Shown here piece by piece: positions 51,804 through 62,863 of a stretch of 64,000 nucleotides of DNA (positions are counted from its first letter, which is position 1; each line of letters begins with the position of its first letter). The stretch spans positions 54,536-118,535 of the forward strand of contig BLSF01000091.1 of NCBI GenBank assembly GCA_012862575.1, written 5' to 3'. The position numbers and the translations under genes were made by a program. A model generated the notes under the pieces. That model did no database searches. It had not been told where the DNA came from and worked only from the letters and a program-made list of their open reading frames with translations. Source of the DNA: Parietichytrium sp. I65-24A. Lineage: Eukaryota > Sar > Bigyra > Thraustochytrida > Thraustochytriidae.

Positions 51804-54800
51804 TTATATGTGGCCGAGGTCCTTGGCATTGCGAGGTTCGTGTTCTTCGTCGTTCTCCGAAATCGTTTCCATGTAGGGAATATAATTTTGGAGGTCAAGA
51901 CGCGTGGCAGCTGAAATCATTGCGTTGTTGTCATGCTCATTCATAACGTCGTCGTCTTCTCTGGCAGAACTGCTATGGGAGCTGCCAATATTCTCGCTCG
52001 AGAGCGAGCTTTGAGATTTTGACTTGCGCTTCAAGCGGCCGATTGAACGCATCGTCCCACCGCCAATGTCGGGAATATCCATGTCGAAGAGCGGTCGGAG
52101 CTTCTGGAATGTGGACTCCAAAGCTGACGTGGAGATTGACCTTGTAACTGAAGGCCGCGCCCCAGTCGTCGGAATCTCCAGTTCCGCGCGGCGGCGACGA
52201 TTTTCCTCTTCATGATGGTCCACGACTTTTCGAATGTGCTTTGCACCGAGCGTAAGTGGAAGTACGGTCAATTTGCCAAACTCTTCGATCACCTTTATAG
52301 CATCCTGATGAGCTGCTCTAGCATGCTTTTCACCCTTGTAGTATCCCCGGTCCTGCTCGATTAAAAGGTCCAGGGGCTTCGGGAAGAACTCCTTGTGGCC
52401 ATAGCGAAGGGTCATCTCAATTACAACAACAGCCACGAGGGAGATGAAGACCCCGGTCCAAATGGTCGCCCCCAGCTGAGCCGAGTAGAGAAGCGGCGGA
52501 GTCGTTGATACCGCCATAAAAATTAGAAAGATCACAAACATGAGCACAAAGACGAGAATGGTGATGCTCGTAAACGAGGTGCCATTCAGTAAAGTCAGTA
52601 GGAAGAGGACCAAAATCAAACCCACGTAAATGACGGTGCCCAAAACATCGGTGGGGACTCCAACCGGGGTAACGTTGAAGATGAATCCCCAGATGATCAG
52701 GAGATGAGCAAAAGCGCGCAAGGTGAGGTGGACCAACTTCATGTAGTTGAGCTCTTTAGATCGCAACCCAACATAGTATGTCCATGGGTTGCGAATTGCG
52801 GTTTCAGCACTAATATCCCTGTCAAACCAACCGTGCGCGCAAATGACCACATTTGCAAAGTAGGCAAAGACGGACGTGTAAGCCGTGAAGTAGTAGATCT
52901 GTTGCCCTGAGTAAAGTGAGTAAGGGAGGTAGATGAAGAGAAGAAAGGTGTACAAGAGCCAGGAGTAGGTGATGAAAACGATCACCTTGCCCTGCCTTCG
53001 ATAATTCCACCTTCCGTGTACCAGCATCATCCGGACAAGAAAGCGAAACTGGGCAATGGCAAAGTCTGCACTGTTTACGGCTTGTCTCCCCTCCTGCCCG
53101 CTAATCCCAATACCCACATGTGCGGCTTGAATCATTGGAACATCGTTTGCGCCATCTCCGATAGCAAGCGTCACAGGCTGTCGGACAAACCGCTTGTTGT
53201 CCGGCGCGAATCTTACCATTTCGACGATCAAGGATTTCTGGGCGGGGCTCACACGGCACGCCAAAACGACCTTGCAAAACCGGGCAACCTTTAGCAACTT
53301 GGCCTCCACCTCCACTGAGCCTTTTTGTTTGGCCAACAAATGCTCTAGTGAAATTCCGGATATGATGAGGGCAATGTTTGCCTGCACTTCGTTGTTCATT
53401 TCAAGGCGAAACAGGTTCTCGGTGACCCAGTCCTTTAGCTTCTTATACGTGGTGCGGGAGTCGTGGGAGGACTGGCTCATGTTCTCCACATTCTCGTGGA
53501 GCCTGCACAAGTCTTCTTTGACGGGAAGCAAAGCTTGCATGCTTTCCCTTCCTTCCTTCTCCACCTTGACATCTTCGTTGTTCATGGCGGAGTCGATAAC
53601 GCGAATGATTTCGTCGAGCTGCGATTCGAGCGTGCCAGCGTCTTCGTCGACAAGTTTGAGTTGCAGCATGTCGGAATCCAGCAAATTGGAAGACAAGCCA
53701 ATGTTGATGGCGGTCTCGATCTTATCCCCCGTAAGCACCCAGACTTGTATACCGGCATCGCGAAGCGTCCTGATCGCCTCTGGCACGCCAACTTGGAGCT
53801 GGTCCTCGATTGCGCTCGCACCGAGAATTTCGACATTATTTTCGATCTTCTCCGCCGCTTTGGCGATGGCCTGACCGCGCTCCCTGCTCGGGGCAGTCAA
53901 CGCTTCCTTGTACTGCTTTTCCCACTCCACAAACTCTTTCTCTTCCAGCGTGCGAATGCCCATCACCAGAGTGCGTAATCCGTTCCAGGCATATTGCTCA
54001 AGAGCGTCTTTGATTCTTGGGATGAGTTCCTCCTGATTGGGCGCGCACCGCTCAAGCATAACATTGTCGGCGCCTTTCATCATGAGAAGAATCCGCTTCG
54101 TCTGCAAGCAATTGACCACTAACGACATACGCTTGCGAGTGCTGTTGAACGGGTTTAAAGCGAGCACTTTGTACTCTCTACTTCCCTTTGGCGTATCGAC
54201 CTTGAGGATGCCGTCGGCGGTGCTCTCAAGGCTAATTCCAACGACCTTTGCAGCTTTCACAAAGGCTTCCTCGTCCGGTGACTCGGAATTCAGCGTGATG
54301 TTACCATCTTCGTCGTAATCGATGACGACTGTATGGCAGACGGCGAGGAATAAAAAGAAGCGAAACAAACGTTCCTTTTCGTCGCCTTCCTCCGCCTCTG
54401 CAAGTTTCCTTGTAACATTTTCGAAGACTTCGCTCACCTGAACAGAGTCTACGCGCTTTGGAGCATCATTGTGGAGAAGCGTGTCCACATCTGTGTCGTC
54501 GTCCGCGTCGTCGTCATCGTTTTCGATCGAGATCCCAATGGAATCTTCCTGCACCTTGGCGTGAGGTTTGGGATCGTGCAACGGCTCGGACTCCACCTGG
54601 TGAACTTCGCCCTCGGGGATCTCCACAAGATTGTCACCTTTCCCTCCGGTATTGCTAACAGTGGAGCCTGGCGTGCTGGGCGCATCGCCGCTAGTGTCTA
54701 CCCTTGGGGGAATATAGCCAAACATTTTATCATGTATATAGCAACCCACCATTTTCATCATGTTTCGCGTGAGGGTTCCTGTCTTGTCGGAGAAAATATG

Positions 54801-56399
54801 AGACACTTGTCCGATCTCAGCCACGAGGTTCCCAGCTTGACAAATTGCGCGGGTGTCCGTCTCTGGGTGATACAGGTCAATATCCTGCTGAAGAATCAGC
54901 TGGGCGTAGAAATTCATTGCCTCCACACAGATGAGGATCGGGATCGGGACAATATTGGCGAAGAGGATCGCAAATGTGAAGAGATATGCCAAGGGGCCGG
55001 GCACATTATACGAGTCGGTGGAGCTCGTATACTGGAAGTACCACCATTTACTCGTGTCGGGCGCGTTAGCAAAGAGCAACACATCCGCGAGAGCGACAAT
55101 CAACACATATAGACCAAAGACGCCCCAAAGAATTTTGTTTAAGAAGGTGTCGATCCGGCCCATTTTTGCAGGCTCTGCTCGTTTGGACAGTGCAAGCTTT
55201 GTTTCCGGGCCGGCGTATGCAACGATCCCCAGAATCCATTTTGTATTGCGAAGCTGCGAACCGCGAAGAATGAGATTTTTGAAATCCAACGCGCTCTTTT
55301 CAGCACCGTCCTTGCTCGTGTACGGCGAAAATGTGCCATTAAACTGAAGAAACACATTCGGTTGCTCGAATTCATACAGTCCGGCGGCGGTCCTGGACAC
55401 AACATTCGCTACGGCAATCTTGTTGGCTTGCAAGGATTCAGTGGTTGACATCTGTCGCTGGAGTTGGCCATTTGCGCGAACGCTTTCGAAACTCGAGCGC
55501 ATGGACTCGTTGCACTGTAGCTGCTTGACCACGAACTGCGGAGCCTCTTTAATTTTTAGATTTGTCTCCCCGTCGATGCCGCTTGTCTCAATGTAACAGG
55601 TCGAGCCTTTCTTGTCCGCGCCAAAGCTGCACAAGAATATTATGTCGGCAGGGACTGACTCGCGATCGTTGACAAAAATCAGGTCTCCAGGCAGCAGGTC
55701 TCCCCAAGACGACTCCTCCAGCTTCCCTTTGCGGATCCTTGTGACGACCTGCTTGTTCATTTTGGTATCGCGCCGATATCTGTTGAAGTCATCCTTGCCT
55801 TCGAAAATGAGGGCAAAACCCACAACCACAACGAGAAGAATGATAATTGTTACCGGATTGAAGCTCACCTCCCAGAGGTTGGTCCCGTAATAGCCGACCA
55901 TCGCCAAGATGGCGATGATGAGATAGAATGCATTTGTGAAGCGGCGGAACTGGAACAGCGATGCGGCGGGAATAAACGTCAAAGCGGTATACTTTGAGGT
56001 GACGACCTTGTTGGTTTTCCGTTTCTGTGACTTCCTCTTGCGCTCCTCCTGCAGAAACGTCTTTGTAAGCGGAACCTGCAGTCGCACAGTTTCAAGCGCT
56101 TCTCCCTTCTTGGGCTGCTTGACCCCCTTGTCGAACACGGTATTCAAGCCCAGCATCTGAAGGATTCTACCACTCCCATCCACATCGTCCACCGTCGCCT
56201 GATCCATTTCAGCATCTTCTAGCGACTTGTGCGTGAATGGCACGAAAGGTTTGTTGACAACCGACTTGCCGCTCTGTTCTGTCGCCTCGGAGTCCTTGCT
56301 GACGCTGCCAAAGTCTGCCTTGTGAACATCTTGCGACTCCATGTCGCTCTCACTCCCCTGGCCCGCATTGTGTGCTTCGATCGAATTCACGCCGCTCAT
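51804..56399 (-). CDS. P4-type phospholipid-transporting ATPase (flippase)
   Basis: A 1,531-residue P4-ATPase; these flip aminophospholipids from the outer to the inner leaflet, in plasma or Golgi/endosomal membranes, usually with a CDC50 partner. The actuator domain has SGIDGETNLK; the phosphorylation site is DKTGTLT with Asp538; the nucleotide domain has LNSESPDEEAFV; the hinge has VWVLTGDKIETAINIG and AIGDGANDVPMIQAAHVGIGISG. Hydrophobic segments fit the usual ten-helix P-type plan (two before the actuator, two before Asp538, six near the C-terminus). It is long for the family because of acidic inserts (about 590-680) and a long Ser-rich C-terminus (about 1395-1531). The ATG at 56399 is the only good start. 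Confidence 0.95.
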   Translation of the reverse strand: MSGVNSIEAHNAGQGSESDMESQDVHKADFGSVSKDSEATEQSGKSVVNKPFVPFTHKSLEDAEMDQATVDDVDGSGRILQMLGLNTVFDKGVKQPKKGEALETVRLQVPLTKTFLQEERKRKSQKRKTNKVVTSKYTALTFIPAASLFQFRRFTNAFYLIIAILAMVGYYGTNLWEVSFNPVTIIILLVVVVGFALIFEGKDDFNRYRRDTKMNKQVVTRIRKGKLEESSWGDLLPGDLIFVNDRESVPADIIFLCSFGADKKGSTCYIETSGIDGETNLKIKEAPQFVVKQLQCNESMRSSFESVRANGQLQRQMSTTESLQANKIAVANVVSRTAAGLYEFEQPNVFLQFNGTFSPYTSKDGAEKSALDFKNLILRGSQLRNTKWILGIVAYAGPETKLALSKRAEPAKMGRIDTFLNKILWGVFGLYVLIVALADVLLFANAPDTSKWWYFQYTSSTDSYNVPGPLAYLFTFAILFANIVPIPILICVEAMNFYAQLILQQDIDLYHPETDTRAICQAGNLVAEIGQVSHIFSDKTGTLTRNMMKMVGCYIHDKMFGYIPPRVDTSGDAPSTPGSTVSNTGGKGDNLVEIPEGEVHQVESEPLHDPKPHAKVQEDSIGISIENDDDDADDDTDVDTLLHNDAPKRVDSVQVSEVFENVTRKLAEAEEGDEKERLFRFFLFLAVCHTVVIDYDEDGNITLNSESPDEEAFVKAAKVVGISLESTADGILKVDTPKGSREYKVLALNPFNSTRKRMSLVVNCLQTKRILLMMKGADNVMLERCAPNQEELIPRIKDALEQYAWNGLRTLVMGIRTLEEKEFVEWEKQYKEALTAPSRERGQAIAKAAEKIENNVEILGASAIEDQLQVGVPEAIRTLRDAGIQVWVLTGDKIETAINIGLSSNLLDSDMLQLKLVDEDAGTLESQLDEIIRVIDSAMNNEDVKVEKEGRESMQALLPVKEDLCRLHENVENMSQSSHDSRTTYKKLKDWVTENLFRLEMNNEVQANIALIISGISLEHLLAKQKGSVEVEAKLLKVARFCKVVLACRVSPAQKSLIVEMVRFAPDNKRFVRQPVTLAIGDGANDVPMIQAAHVGIGISGQEGRQAVNSADFAIAQFRFLVRMMLVHGRWNYRRQGKVIVFITYSWLLYTFLLFIYLPYSLYSGQQIYYFTAYTSVFAYFANVVICAHGWFDRDISAETAIRNPWTYYVGLRSKELNYMKLVHLTLRAFAHLLIIWGFIFNVTPVGVPTDVLGTVIYVGLILVLFLLTLLNGTSFTSITILVFVLMFVIFLIFMAVSTTPPLLYSAQLGATIWTGVFISLVAVVVIEMTLRYGHKEFFPKPLDLLIEQDRGYYKGEKHARAAHQDAIKVIEEFGKLTVLPLTLGAKHIRKVVDHHEEENRRRRAELEIPTTGARPSVTRSISTSALESTFQKLRPLFDMDIPDIGGGTMRSIGRLKRKSKSQSSLSSENIGSSHSSSAREDDDVMNEHDNNAMISAATRLDLQNYIPYMETISENDEEHEPRNAKDLGHI

Positions 56400-59285
56400 T
56401 CTTCGCTTAAATAGACTGTAATCCAGCTACCTCAAGTTTGGCCCTAACGCTCAGACCCACGTCTGTGCTTTGCCAGCGAACCCTCCGCCCCGAGCGACCC
56501 GGCAGACTCGAACAATCGTCTTTGTATCCCCGAACCCTTTCAAGCTCTCGGCGCACCGCCCGAGCCTGCAGTGGACAGAGGGGGGGTCGCGGCGACGGCA
56601 GCACGAAGGCCTTCAAACGAGACGCGGAAACGGGGACGGAGAAACAGGCGAGCGAACACACTGCTGCGCCACACTCCCGCGAACCGACGGTCTCGGTCTG
56701 CGTTTCTGCGTTTCTGCGTTGAGGCTCGGCGCGAAATATGCAAATATGCAATGACATCAACACCAATTGGCACTTATTGCTTCACGGTAAGACTGAACCC
56801 CTTCTCTAATAATAAATCGAACTCTAACTTTTTCTTTAACTAGAATTGGAACAATGGCTACTGAAGCCTTTAGGCCTTTGCTCCATTTTACAGTAATTCG
56901 ATGCTATCAATCGATTTATCCGTGGGGGAGAGGGATACTACCGTAGATCCGCTATGGACACAGCTAATGCTCTCTGATTATAAGTGAAAGACCCTGGAGA
57001 ACAGCATAGTTGGGTCCTATGCAATCGTACTAGAAGTGAGCTATAATTTCTCTCGCCGCCTCTTTTCATAGGCCCGCTCGCTAGATACCATTACTCAATT
57101 TAGTTTCGGTCAAGGTAACGTCCTCCCTCAGGATATCTCCGTGCATCTTAGCCTTCGGTCTATCCACCGTTATGCCTATGGGAGCCTATTGCCGATCAAT
57201 CGTTCCTCCCATGATACAATGTCGGTACGAGCCACTAGCCGTCGCTAGCCAGTGACTCATGAACGTTGTAGAGCACAGATAGTACCACCATGAAACCTTC
57301 GTCTCGGAGGTCTTACTGCGTAGGCTATAAAGGTAACTACAAAAGCTTTCTCTTTGTCAGAGCTGAATTCTTCTTATGAGTATTAATTAACTGAAACAAT
57401 AACGAAACGAGAGTACTGTGCCGTGTTACCGGGTGGATTGAGGTGCAAAAGTGAGGTGATGGAGAGGAACGCAGCATAACACATCATGGCACGATGCTGG
57501 GTGGAAGACAAGCTTGAAAGCTATGTGAGCCAAAGCTTTCCAATTCTCTTTTTCTGCATGCTCCCCTTTTGACACTTGAAGCTTTGGGCTACTGCTGTCA
57601 CGTGCACTGGCTCCAAGCCTTCGCTGGCACACTTGAGTGTCGATCAACTCTCTGGAAATGATGTAAATGGTTTCAATCTCTTCATGGTCGTGATGCGCTG
57701 ACAGCCTGGGGTGACCTGAGCTCGTTTGTGAGGCCGGCTCAAGCTAGAGCTGGCTAGATCGAGCACATGCTTTCATGCGCACTCTGCTGGACCAAATTGA
57801 CCCAGAGGCCCAATTTCTCTCCTCCGTGGCATGATGCTGGCTAAACGTTTGCTAACCCGTGTGTTCCCACAGAATGTAGAGAAACGGTTCATTTGTGGAG
57901 AGAAGTTGCGCCTCTAGAGAGCCGCTGAAGAAGAAGAAAAATAAAGTAACGGCGCCTTTGACTGCGTTTGCAGCCTGCTGTGGTCGAACCTTCAAACTTG
58001 TTGCTTGCAATCATTTGAAACAAAGTGTCCGGTAAGGTGATCCGTACTGGAAGTTACCTGTTATCACTAGTATTTCTTCAAGCTGCAGAACAGAACCGTT
58101 ACAGCACCAAGTGCAGCGGCCAGCAGTGCACGCGGCAGGTCGTATGATCATGACATTGCTCGCCAACGGGTATGCTATTGGTGCTCTTTGCAGTCACTGA
58201 CGAGTCATTCGTCTGAGTTCTTACTGCTATTTCTGAATTTGGGTTGTGGTATGTTGAAAGTGAGCAGCGGTAGCCCTGTCATAATGGATGTATTTGACTG
58301 TGAGTTGAGTTGAACACAGAGCCATGACGCAACGCGACGCAACACAAGTTTAGGCTCAGTTGGTTTTGGTGGATTAAAGTTTGACTCCCTCGAGTACTCC
58401 CTGTGCGTGAAATCTTCTCCCTCTTCCCTTTGTTGCCGGTACCAGTCGTAGAAGCGGTAGAGGCAGGCCACACGGGATCACGTGATCGTGGACACCAACT
58501 TGATTTGCCAGAGTTGGATTCGCAAAAGGCGCGGACTCGATAAAGTACTACTTTTCGGTGAAGTCGATTTTAAACTCTGCCAAATCAAAGCCCAGGAGTT
58601 TGTTCTTCTCTTCACACTCAGTGTCAGTACTCCCAGCGGTACCTGCAGCGGTCAAGGAGATAATGTCTCTTCGCTAATTAAACTCTAATCATGTTTCTAT
58701 GCACCCATCCATGCATTTGGTTACATCGCCGCATGTAGGACAAAGATTATGATGTACTCTGAGGAAGTCTGACTTTGCTGGAGCGACATTGATGGCAGGG
58801 ATTTTGGGCTTTTTTTTTTTTCTTCTTTTATTATATAAACCTTTATATATCAATAAAAAAAACTTACAGTCAGCCAAGACCAAGACCAAGGTCGAGTCAA
58901 GACTCAAGATAAAGGCAAGATGAAGTGAAAGTCGTGATAGTCATGAGTAATTCTGAACTGCATTTCGTTCATGAACTGAGACTGGCCCCTGCCAACTCTT
59001 AAACAAAATTTAGCGTAAAAGATAATGATTTCTAGTGAGTAGAATGGGGTGTGCGACCAGACCCAGCTATGGCAGAGGTTACTAAAACGTGCCGTAACCT
59101 AAATAGTCAACAAGGACTAAGACACAGAGGCAGGGAGGGAGTCTGCCCGCTGGATTCCAGTGGGGGACTCAAGTGTCGAAGGACTTGCGCAGGAACAGCC
59201 TTTCGCAGCGCTTTTGAAAGCGCGCGAGACAGAGAGAAGGCGCGGAGGGAAGGAGTAAGCTGGTTCAGCTAACTGATTCGTGAGA
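56400..59285. other. Long divergent intergenic region
   Basis: A 2.9-kb gap between the P4-ATPase and monooxygenase genes. It contains a poly-T/TTTATATAAA-like stretch at 58807-58862 and generally AT-rich, unstructured sequence. No gene is seen, although short open frames exist. Confidence 0.5.
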
Positions 59286-62252
59286 ATGCGCGATTTCTTG
59301 GTAGCCATCATACTAACAACGTGCGCAGCACGCGCAGCTGGCCAGTGTCAGGCGGACGGCACGGACTGGACGGGTACGGTGGTCCTCGAAACATCGCATG
59401 AGTACACTCTGCGGTACAGAGTAAGTGGCGATGACCTTGTTATCGGACTGTCTGCGAGAGGGCTTGACGGGTACTTGGGCTTTGGAATCGGAGAACAATC
59501 TTCGGGGAGTATGCCCGGAGCAGATATTGTGACAGTAGCATTTGCAGAGGACGGACAAGCTACAGCCGAGGACAGGTTTGTTCCATTCGCGTCTTTTCCG
59601 TTTGCGCCATACGGGGAGATGTTTGAATACAGCGGCCACGAGCTTCCAACTGACCCGTCTCTCTATCCCGAGCGCGACACAGAATCCTGTGGCAACGCGG
59701 ACTGGGTCGTAATATCTAGCTCCCAGACGTCGGATTGCTCGATCGTGATGCTTAAGCGGGCGCTGGTCACTGGAGACGAGAAAGACCACCCAATTCTTCC
59801 GGGTACCATGCAACCTGTTCTATGGGCTGTCGGGGAATCTGAGACTGTTACATACCACGGCGGCTCACGCGGTATTGTGACAATTGACTTTGCCTCGCAG
59901 GTGGAAGAGGAAGCCCAGGTTGGTTGTGACGATTGTGAAGCTTACGATTTAAAAATGCCTGCGTACGAACTGCTCCCTCAAGAGACCACGTATGCTTGCA
60001 AAGCATTTCAGCTCCCTGACTCCGGGGACCGGCACATAATTGGGATCTATCCGCACATCGACAACAAGGTACACGTGCACCACATACTATTGCACTCGTG
60101 CTCGTCAACATCGTCCTATTGGGCAACGCATGGCAGCCTCGAGGTGGCGACTCCTTGCGGAAATTCCGTTAACGCAGGGGTTGGAGGATCCCCGTTGGGC
60201 TTTCAGTGCGACACCCTTATCACTGGCTGGGCGCCGGGGCAGGGTGCTTTTGTTTTGCCAGAAAATGCAGGAATCCGTATCCAGTCCGCAACGCGCTTTT
60301 ATATCATGGAAATTCACTACAACAATCCGGATAAGCTGGCCGGCCAAGTCGACTCCACGTTCATGCGACTGATTGTCACCCCAACACTCCGCGAATTTGA
60401 CGCCGGAACCATTGTACTTGGAGACCCAACTGTTAGCATGGATCCAATGCAACCCGGCCAAATAACACACCGCGTTGGCCAGTGCTCCTCCGAATGTACA
60501 ACAAAGGCATTGGCAAACGGGTCTATCAAATTGATGGGTTCGTTTCTTCACATGCATTCTTTTGGGAAAAGTATGTGGACCAATCACTACGATAAGGACA
60601 TGAATCTTAAGGGGGCGCTTGCTCGAGTAAATTACTGGAATTTTGAGATGCAGCGGCACAATCCGCTGGACGATGTGGTATTAGAGCCAGGCGACACGCT
60701 ATTCACGCACTGCGTGTACGATCTCACCAAGTGGCCGGTCAATGTCGGCTTTGGCGCAGGTAGTTTGGATGAGATGTGTATGGACTTCATCTATTGGTAC
60801 GGCCCAACTCCGAGTGTTGATGATGGCAAATTTTCACTCTGTGGAGGCGGAATCGGCTTTCAGAGGGGAACGGCGGAAAATGCACTTGTCCAAAACTATG
60901 GCTACGATTACATCTTTAGTCTTGTGCCGAGCTTGAAGGATCGCATGCTAGGAAACATCTGTGGAGCAAGTACCATTGACGGTAACGTCGAGTCCTATGC
61001 GGGCGTTGATGTACCAATCCAGCGCATTGATCCCATGGAGTGGCTTTCGAACAACACTTGGCGGGAGAGCGACGATCCGTTCCAAACTGATTCCTCGGTG
61101 GTGTGTGTACCTGATGACAATGACAATGACGATGACCTGGGCGACGATTCGGATCCTTCTGAGAGCGACAATGCAAACTATGACTTTGTTATATCGCCCG
61201 ACCTTGACGAGGGCACGAAGCTGCACTGGCGACAGCAACAATTTGCTGCGGGCTGTGGGCTTGCATTGCAGATTGACTTTCCCGGAAAGCAGTGGTTCGC
61301 ATTTGGTCTCGGATCACAAATGACGAATTCGAAAGTCCTGGTCTATGATGCCGGCCAACAAAGAGTGCAAGAGTTTGCCATCGGGTCCTCACGAACCCTG
61401 TCATCGATTCAAGAGTACAGTGGCTCAGATGCTGGCGTGTTGGGCTTCGAGGTAGTCTTTCACCAGGCAAACAGCTCGACAACTTTGCACCTGAACTTGA
61501 CGAGCATAGCTGGGCAGCAATTCTCCACCTCTTGCTTCCCAGTCGCGGAGGGCCGCCTGCTGGAGGAAAATGTACTCTTTGACACCCTAGTGTTTGCAGT
61601 CGGAAAAGAAGAGTCAATGGCTTCTGTACACCGCAAGCAAACCGTAGTCCGAATCAACTGGTCTAGCGGTGTTGGTGGTCTGGATGCGGAATCTGATCAA
61701 AGTCTGCTCTTTGTCAGTCTGCACGCCTTTGCAATGACGGCAGTATTTCTCTTATTGATCCCAACTGCAATATTCTTTGCGATTGCCCGGGTTCCAAAGA
61801 AAGACGAGCGGACGTGGTTCGTAACTCACCGTTCACTTGCGGTACTTGCAGCCTGCGTTGGAATCGCCGGAAACACATTTGGTGTTTTATCCACCACAGA
61901 GCATCTGAGTAAACCTCATCACATTGTTGGGATTGCAGCGCAGGTTTTCTTCTTTCTGAATCCAGCTCTTGGGTTTTTGCGGCCTGCCAAAGACTCAGAG
62001 AGGCGCTTTACCTGGCTCGTGGCGCATCGGATTGCAGGCTATACCGCTTTTCTTCTTGGTGTAACAGCAGCTGTGTTTGGAGCAAAGCTCGTGCTTGATG
62101 ACTCGCTCGATGTGTATTTCCGGTCCGCCTCTGTGTTTGTAGTACCCATCTTTGCTACGTGCGGAGCCTTCCTTATGGTAATTGGCTTTGTAATCCGCCT
62201 AAGAAGAGTCTCGCGAGCCGACAAAATTGCAATTGAGGCCCATATGCCTTGA
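59286..62252 (+). CDS. DOMON-copper type II monooxygenase-DOMON-cytochrome b561 fusion
   Basis: A 988-residue secreted-then-membrane protein. After a signal peptide (about 1-18) come a DOMON domain (about 25-170), the two halves of a copper type II ascorbate-dependent monooxygenase (about 205-590), a second DOMON (about 615-760) and a cytochrome b561 domain with several membrane helices (about 805-975). Copper ligands are all present: His265-His266, His344, then His422 and His424 (HMH) and Met497 (DEMC), as in PHM and dopamine beta-monooxygenase. The b561 heme His residues are there too: His813, His848, His878/879 and His914. DOMON domains bind heme or sugars. A plausible path is ascorbate to b561, across the membrane to DOMON heme and then copper. 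The start is the ATG at 59286; an upstream GTG is not used. Confidence 0.9.
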   Translation: MRDFLVAIILTTCAARAAGQCQADGTDWTGTVVLETSHEYTLRYRVSGDDLVIGLSARGLDGYLGFGIGEQSSGSMPGADIVTVAFAEDGQATAEDRFVPFASFPFAPYGEMFEYSGHELPTDPSLYPERDTESCGNADWVVISSSQTSDCSIVMLKRALVTGDEKDHPILPGTMQPVLWAVGESETVTYHGGSRGIVTIDFASQVEEEAQVGCDDCEAYDLKMPAYELLPQETTYACKAFQLPDSGDRHIIGIYPHIDNKVHVHHILLHSCSSTSSYWATHGSLEVATPCGNSVNAGVGGSPLGFQCDTLITGWAPGQGAFVLPENAGIRIQSATRFYIMEIHYNNPDKLAGQVDSTFMRLIVTPTLREFDAGTIVLGDPTVSMDPMQPGQITHRVGQCSSECTTKALANGSIKLMGSFLHMHSFGKSMWTNHYDKDMNLKGALARVNYWNFEMQRHNPLDDVVLEPGDTLFTHCVYDLTKWPVNVGFGAGSLDEMCMDFIYWYGPTPSVDDGKFSLCGGGIGFQRGTAENALVQNYGYDYIFSLVPSLKDRMLGNICGASTIDGNVESYAGVDVPIQRIDPMEWLSNNTWRESDDPFQTDSSVVCVPDDNDNDDDLGDDSDPSESDNANYDFVISPDLDEGTKLHWRQQQFAAGCGLALQIDFPGKQWFAFGLGSQMTNSKVLVYDAGQQRVQEFAIGSSRTLSSIQEYSGSDAGVLGFEVVFHQANSSTTLHLNLTSIAGQQFSTSCFPVAEGRLLEENVLFDTLVFAVGKEESMASVHRKQTVVRINWSSGVGGLDAESDQSLLFVSLHAFAMTAVFLLLIPTAIFFAIARVPKKDERTWFVTHRSLAVLAACVGIAGNTFGVLSTTEHLSKPHHIVGIAAQVFFFLNPALGFLRPAKDSERRFTWLVAHRIAGYTAFLLGVTAAVFGAKLVLDDSLDVYFRSASVFVVPIFATCGAFLMVIGFVIRLRRVSRADKIAIEAHMP

Positions 62253-62863
62253 GGGTGCTACACTACAGGGTTCTAGAGACCACTTTTCAGTGGATGGCTC
62301 TCGCCAGTGGTTTGGCTCTAATCTTCACATGTCAACTCGATCGACCAAGCCCCGCTTCTTACGAGCTGGCCCTTCCTGTCTCCTAGGACCTATCTACTAG
62401 CAGCTAAATAATTGATACCTGAGCAAGTCGTCTATCAAAATTCCATACCCCTTCTTAACGGGGGTTCCTTCTAATCATATACATCCCCGTTGGTGGGATG
62501 AGTAATAGTCCTCAGTAGCACACAGTTGCTTTTGATACACGATACAAACAGTACTAACGACAGTGAGCAGCTGTAGCCCCTGCGTAGTGGGGTGGTGGAA
62601 CTCATTGGTGCAGGCTTTTACTGCGAGCTAGATTGGCCCATTCTCTAACATCACATGCACTCCTTCTACGAGGTGGCCTTGTTAGTTTTCCGTAGCTTTT
62701 TGATACACAAAATCTTCATAACATTGACTAACGACACGCGCACCACACACACAAAAAAAATTCGCAGACACAGGGGCAGGGCACAGAGCAGTTCGTGCAG
62801 TGGACAGGCTGTGGAGGTCATAGGTGTCGCTGTTCGCGATTTAAGCGCTCTGGAGGCTGAAAG
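62253..62863. other. Intergenic region
   Basis: A 0.6-kb gap between two same-strand genes. It holds a short inverted repeat AACGGGG/CCCCGTT (62457-62463 and 62485-62491) and an A-run at 62752-62760. No gene is seen. A TGA at 62858 lies in frame just upstream of the LRR start. Confidence 0.5.

Noticed and set aside
56400-59285. Search for RNA genes (tRNA, 5S, snRNA) in the long gap
   Set aside because: No box A/box B pair, U6-like or 5S-like sequence was recognised by eye.
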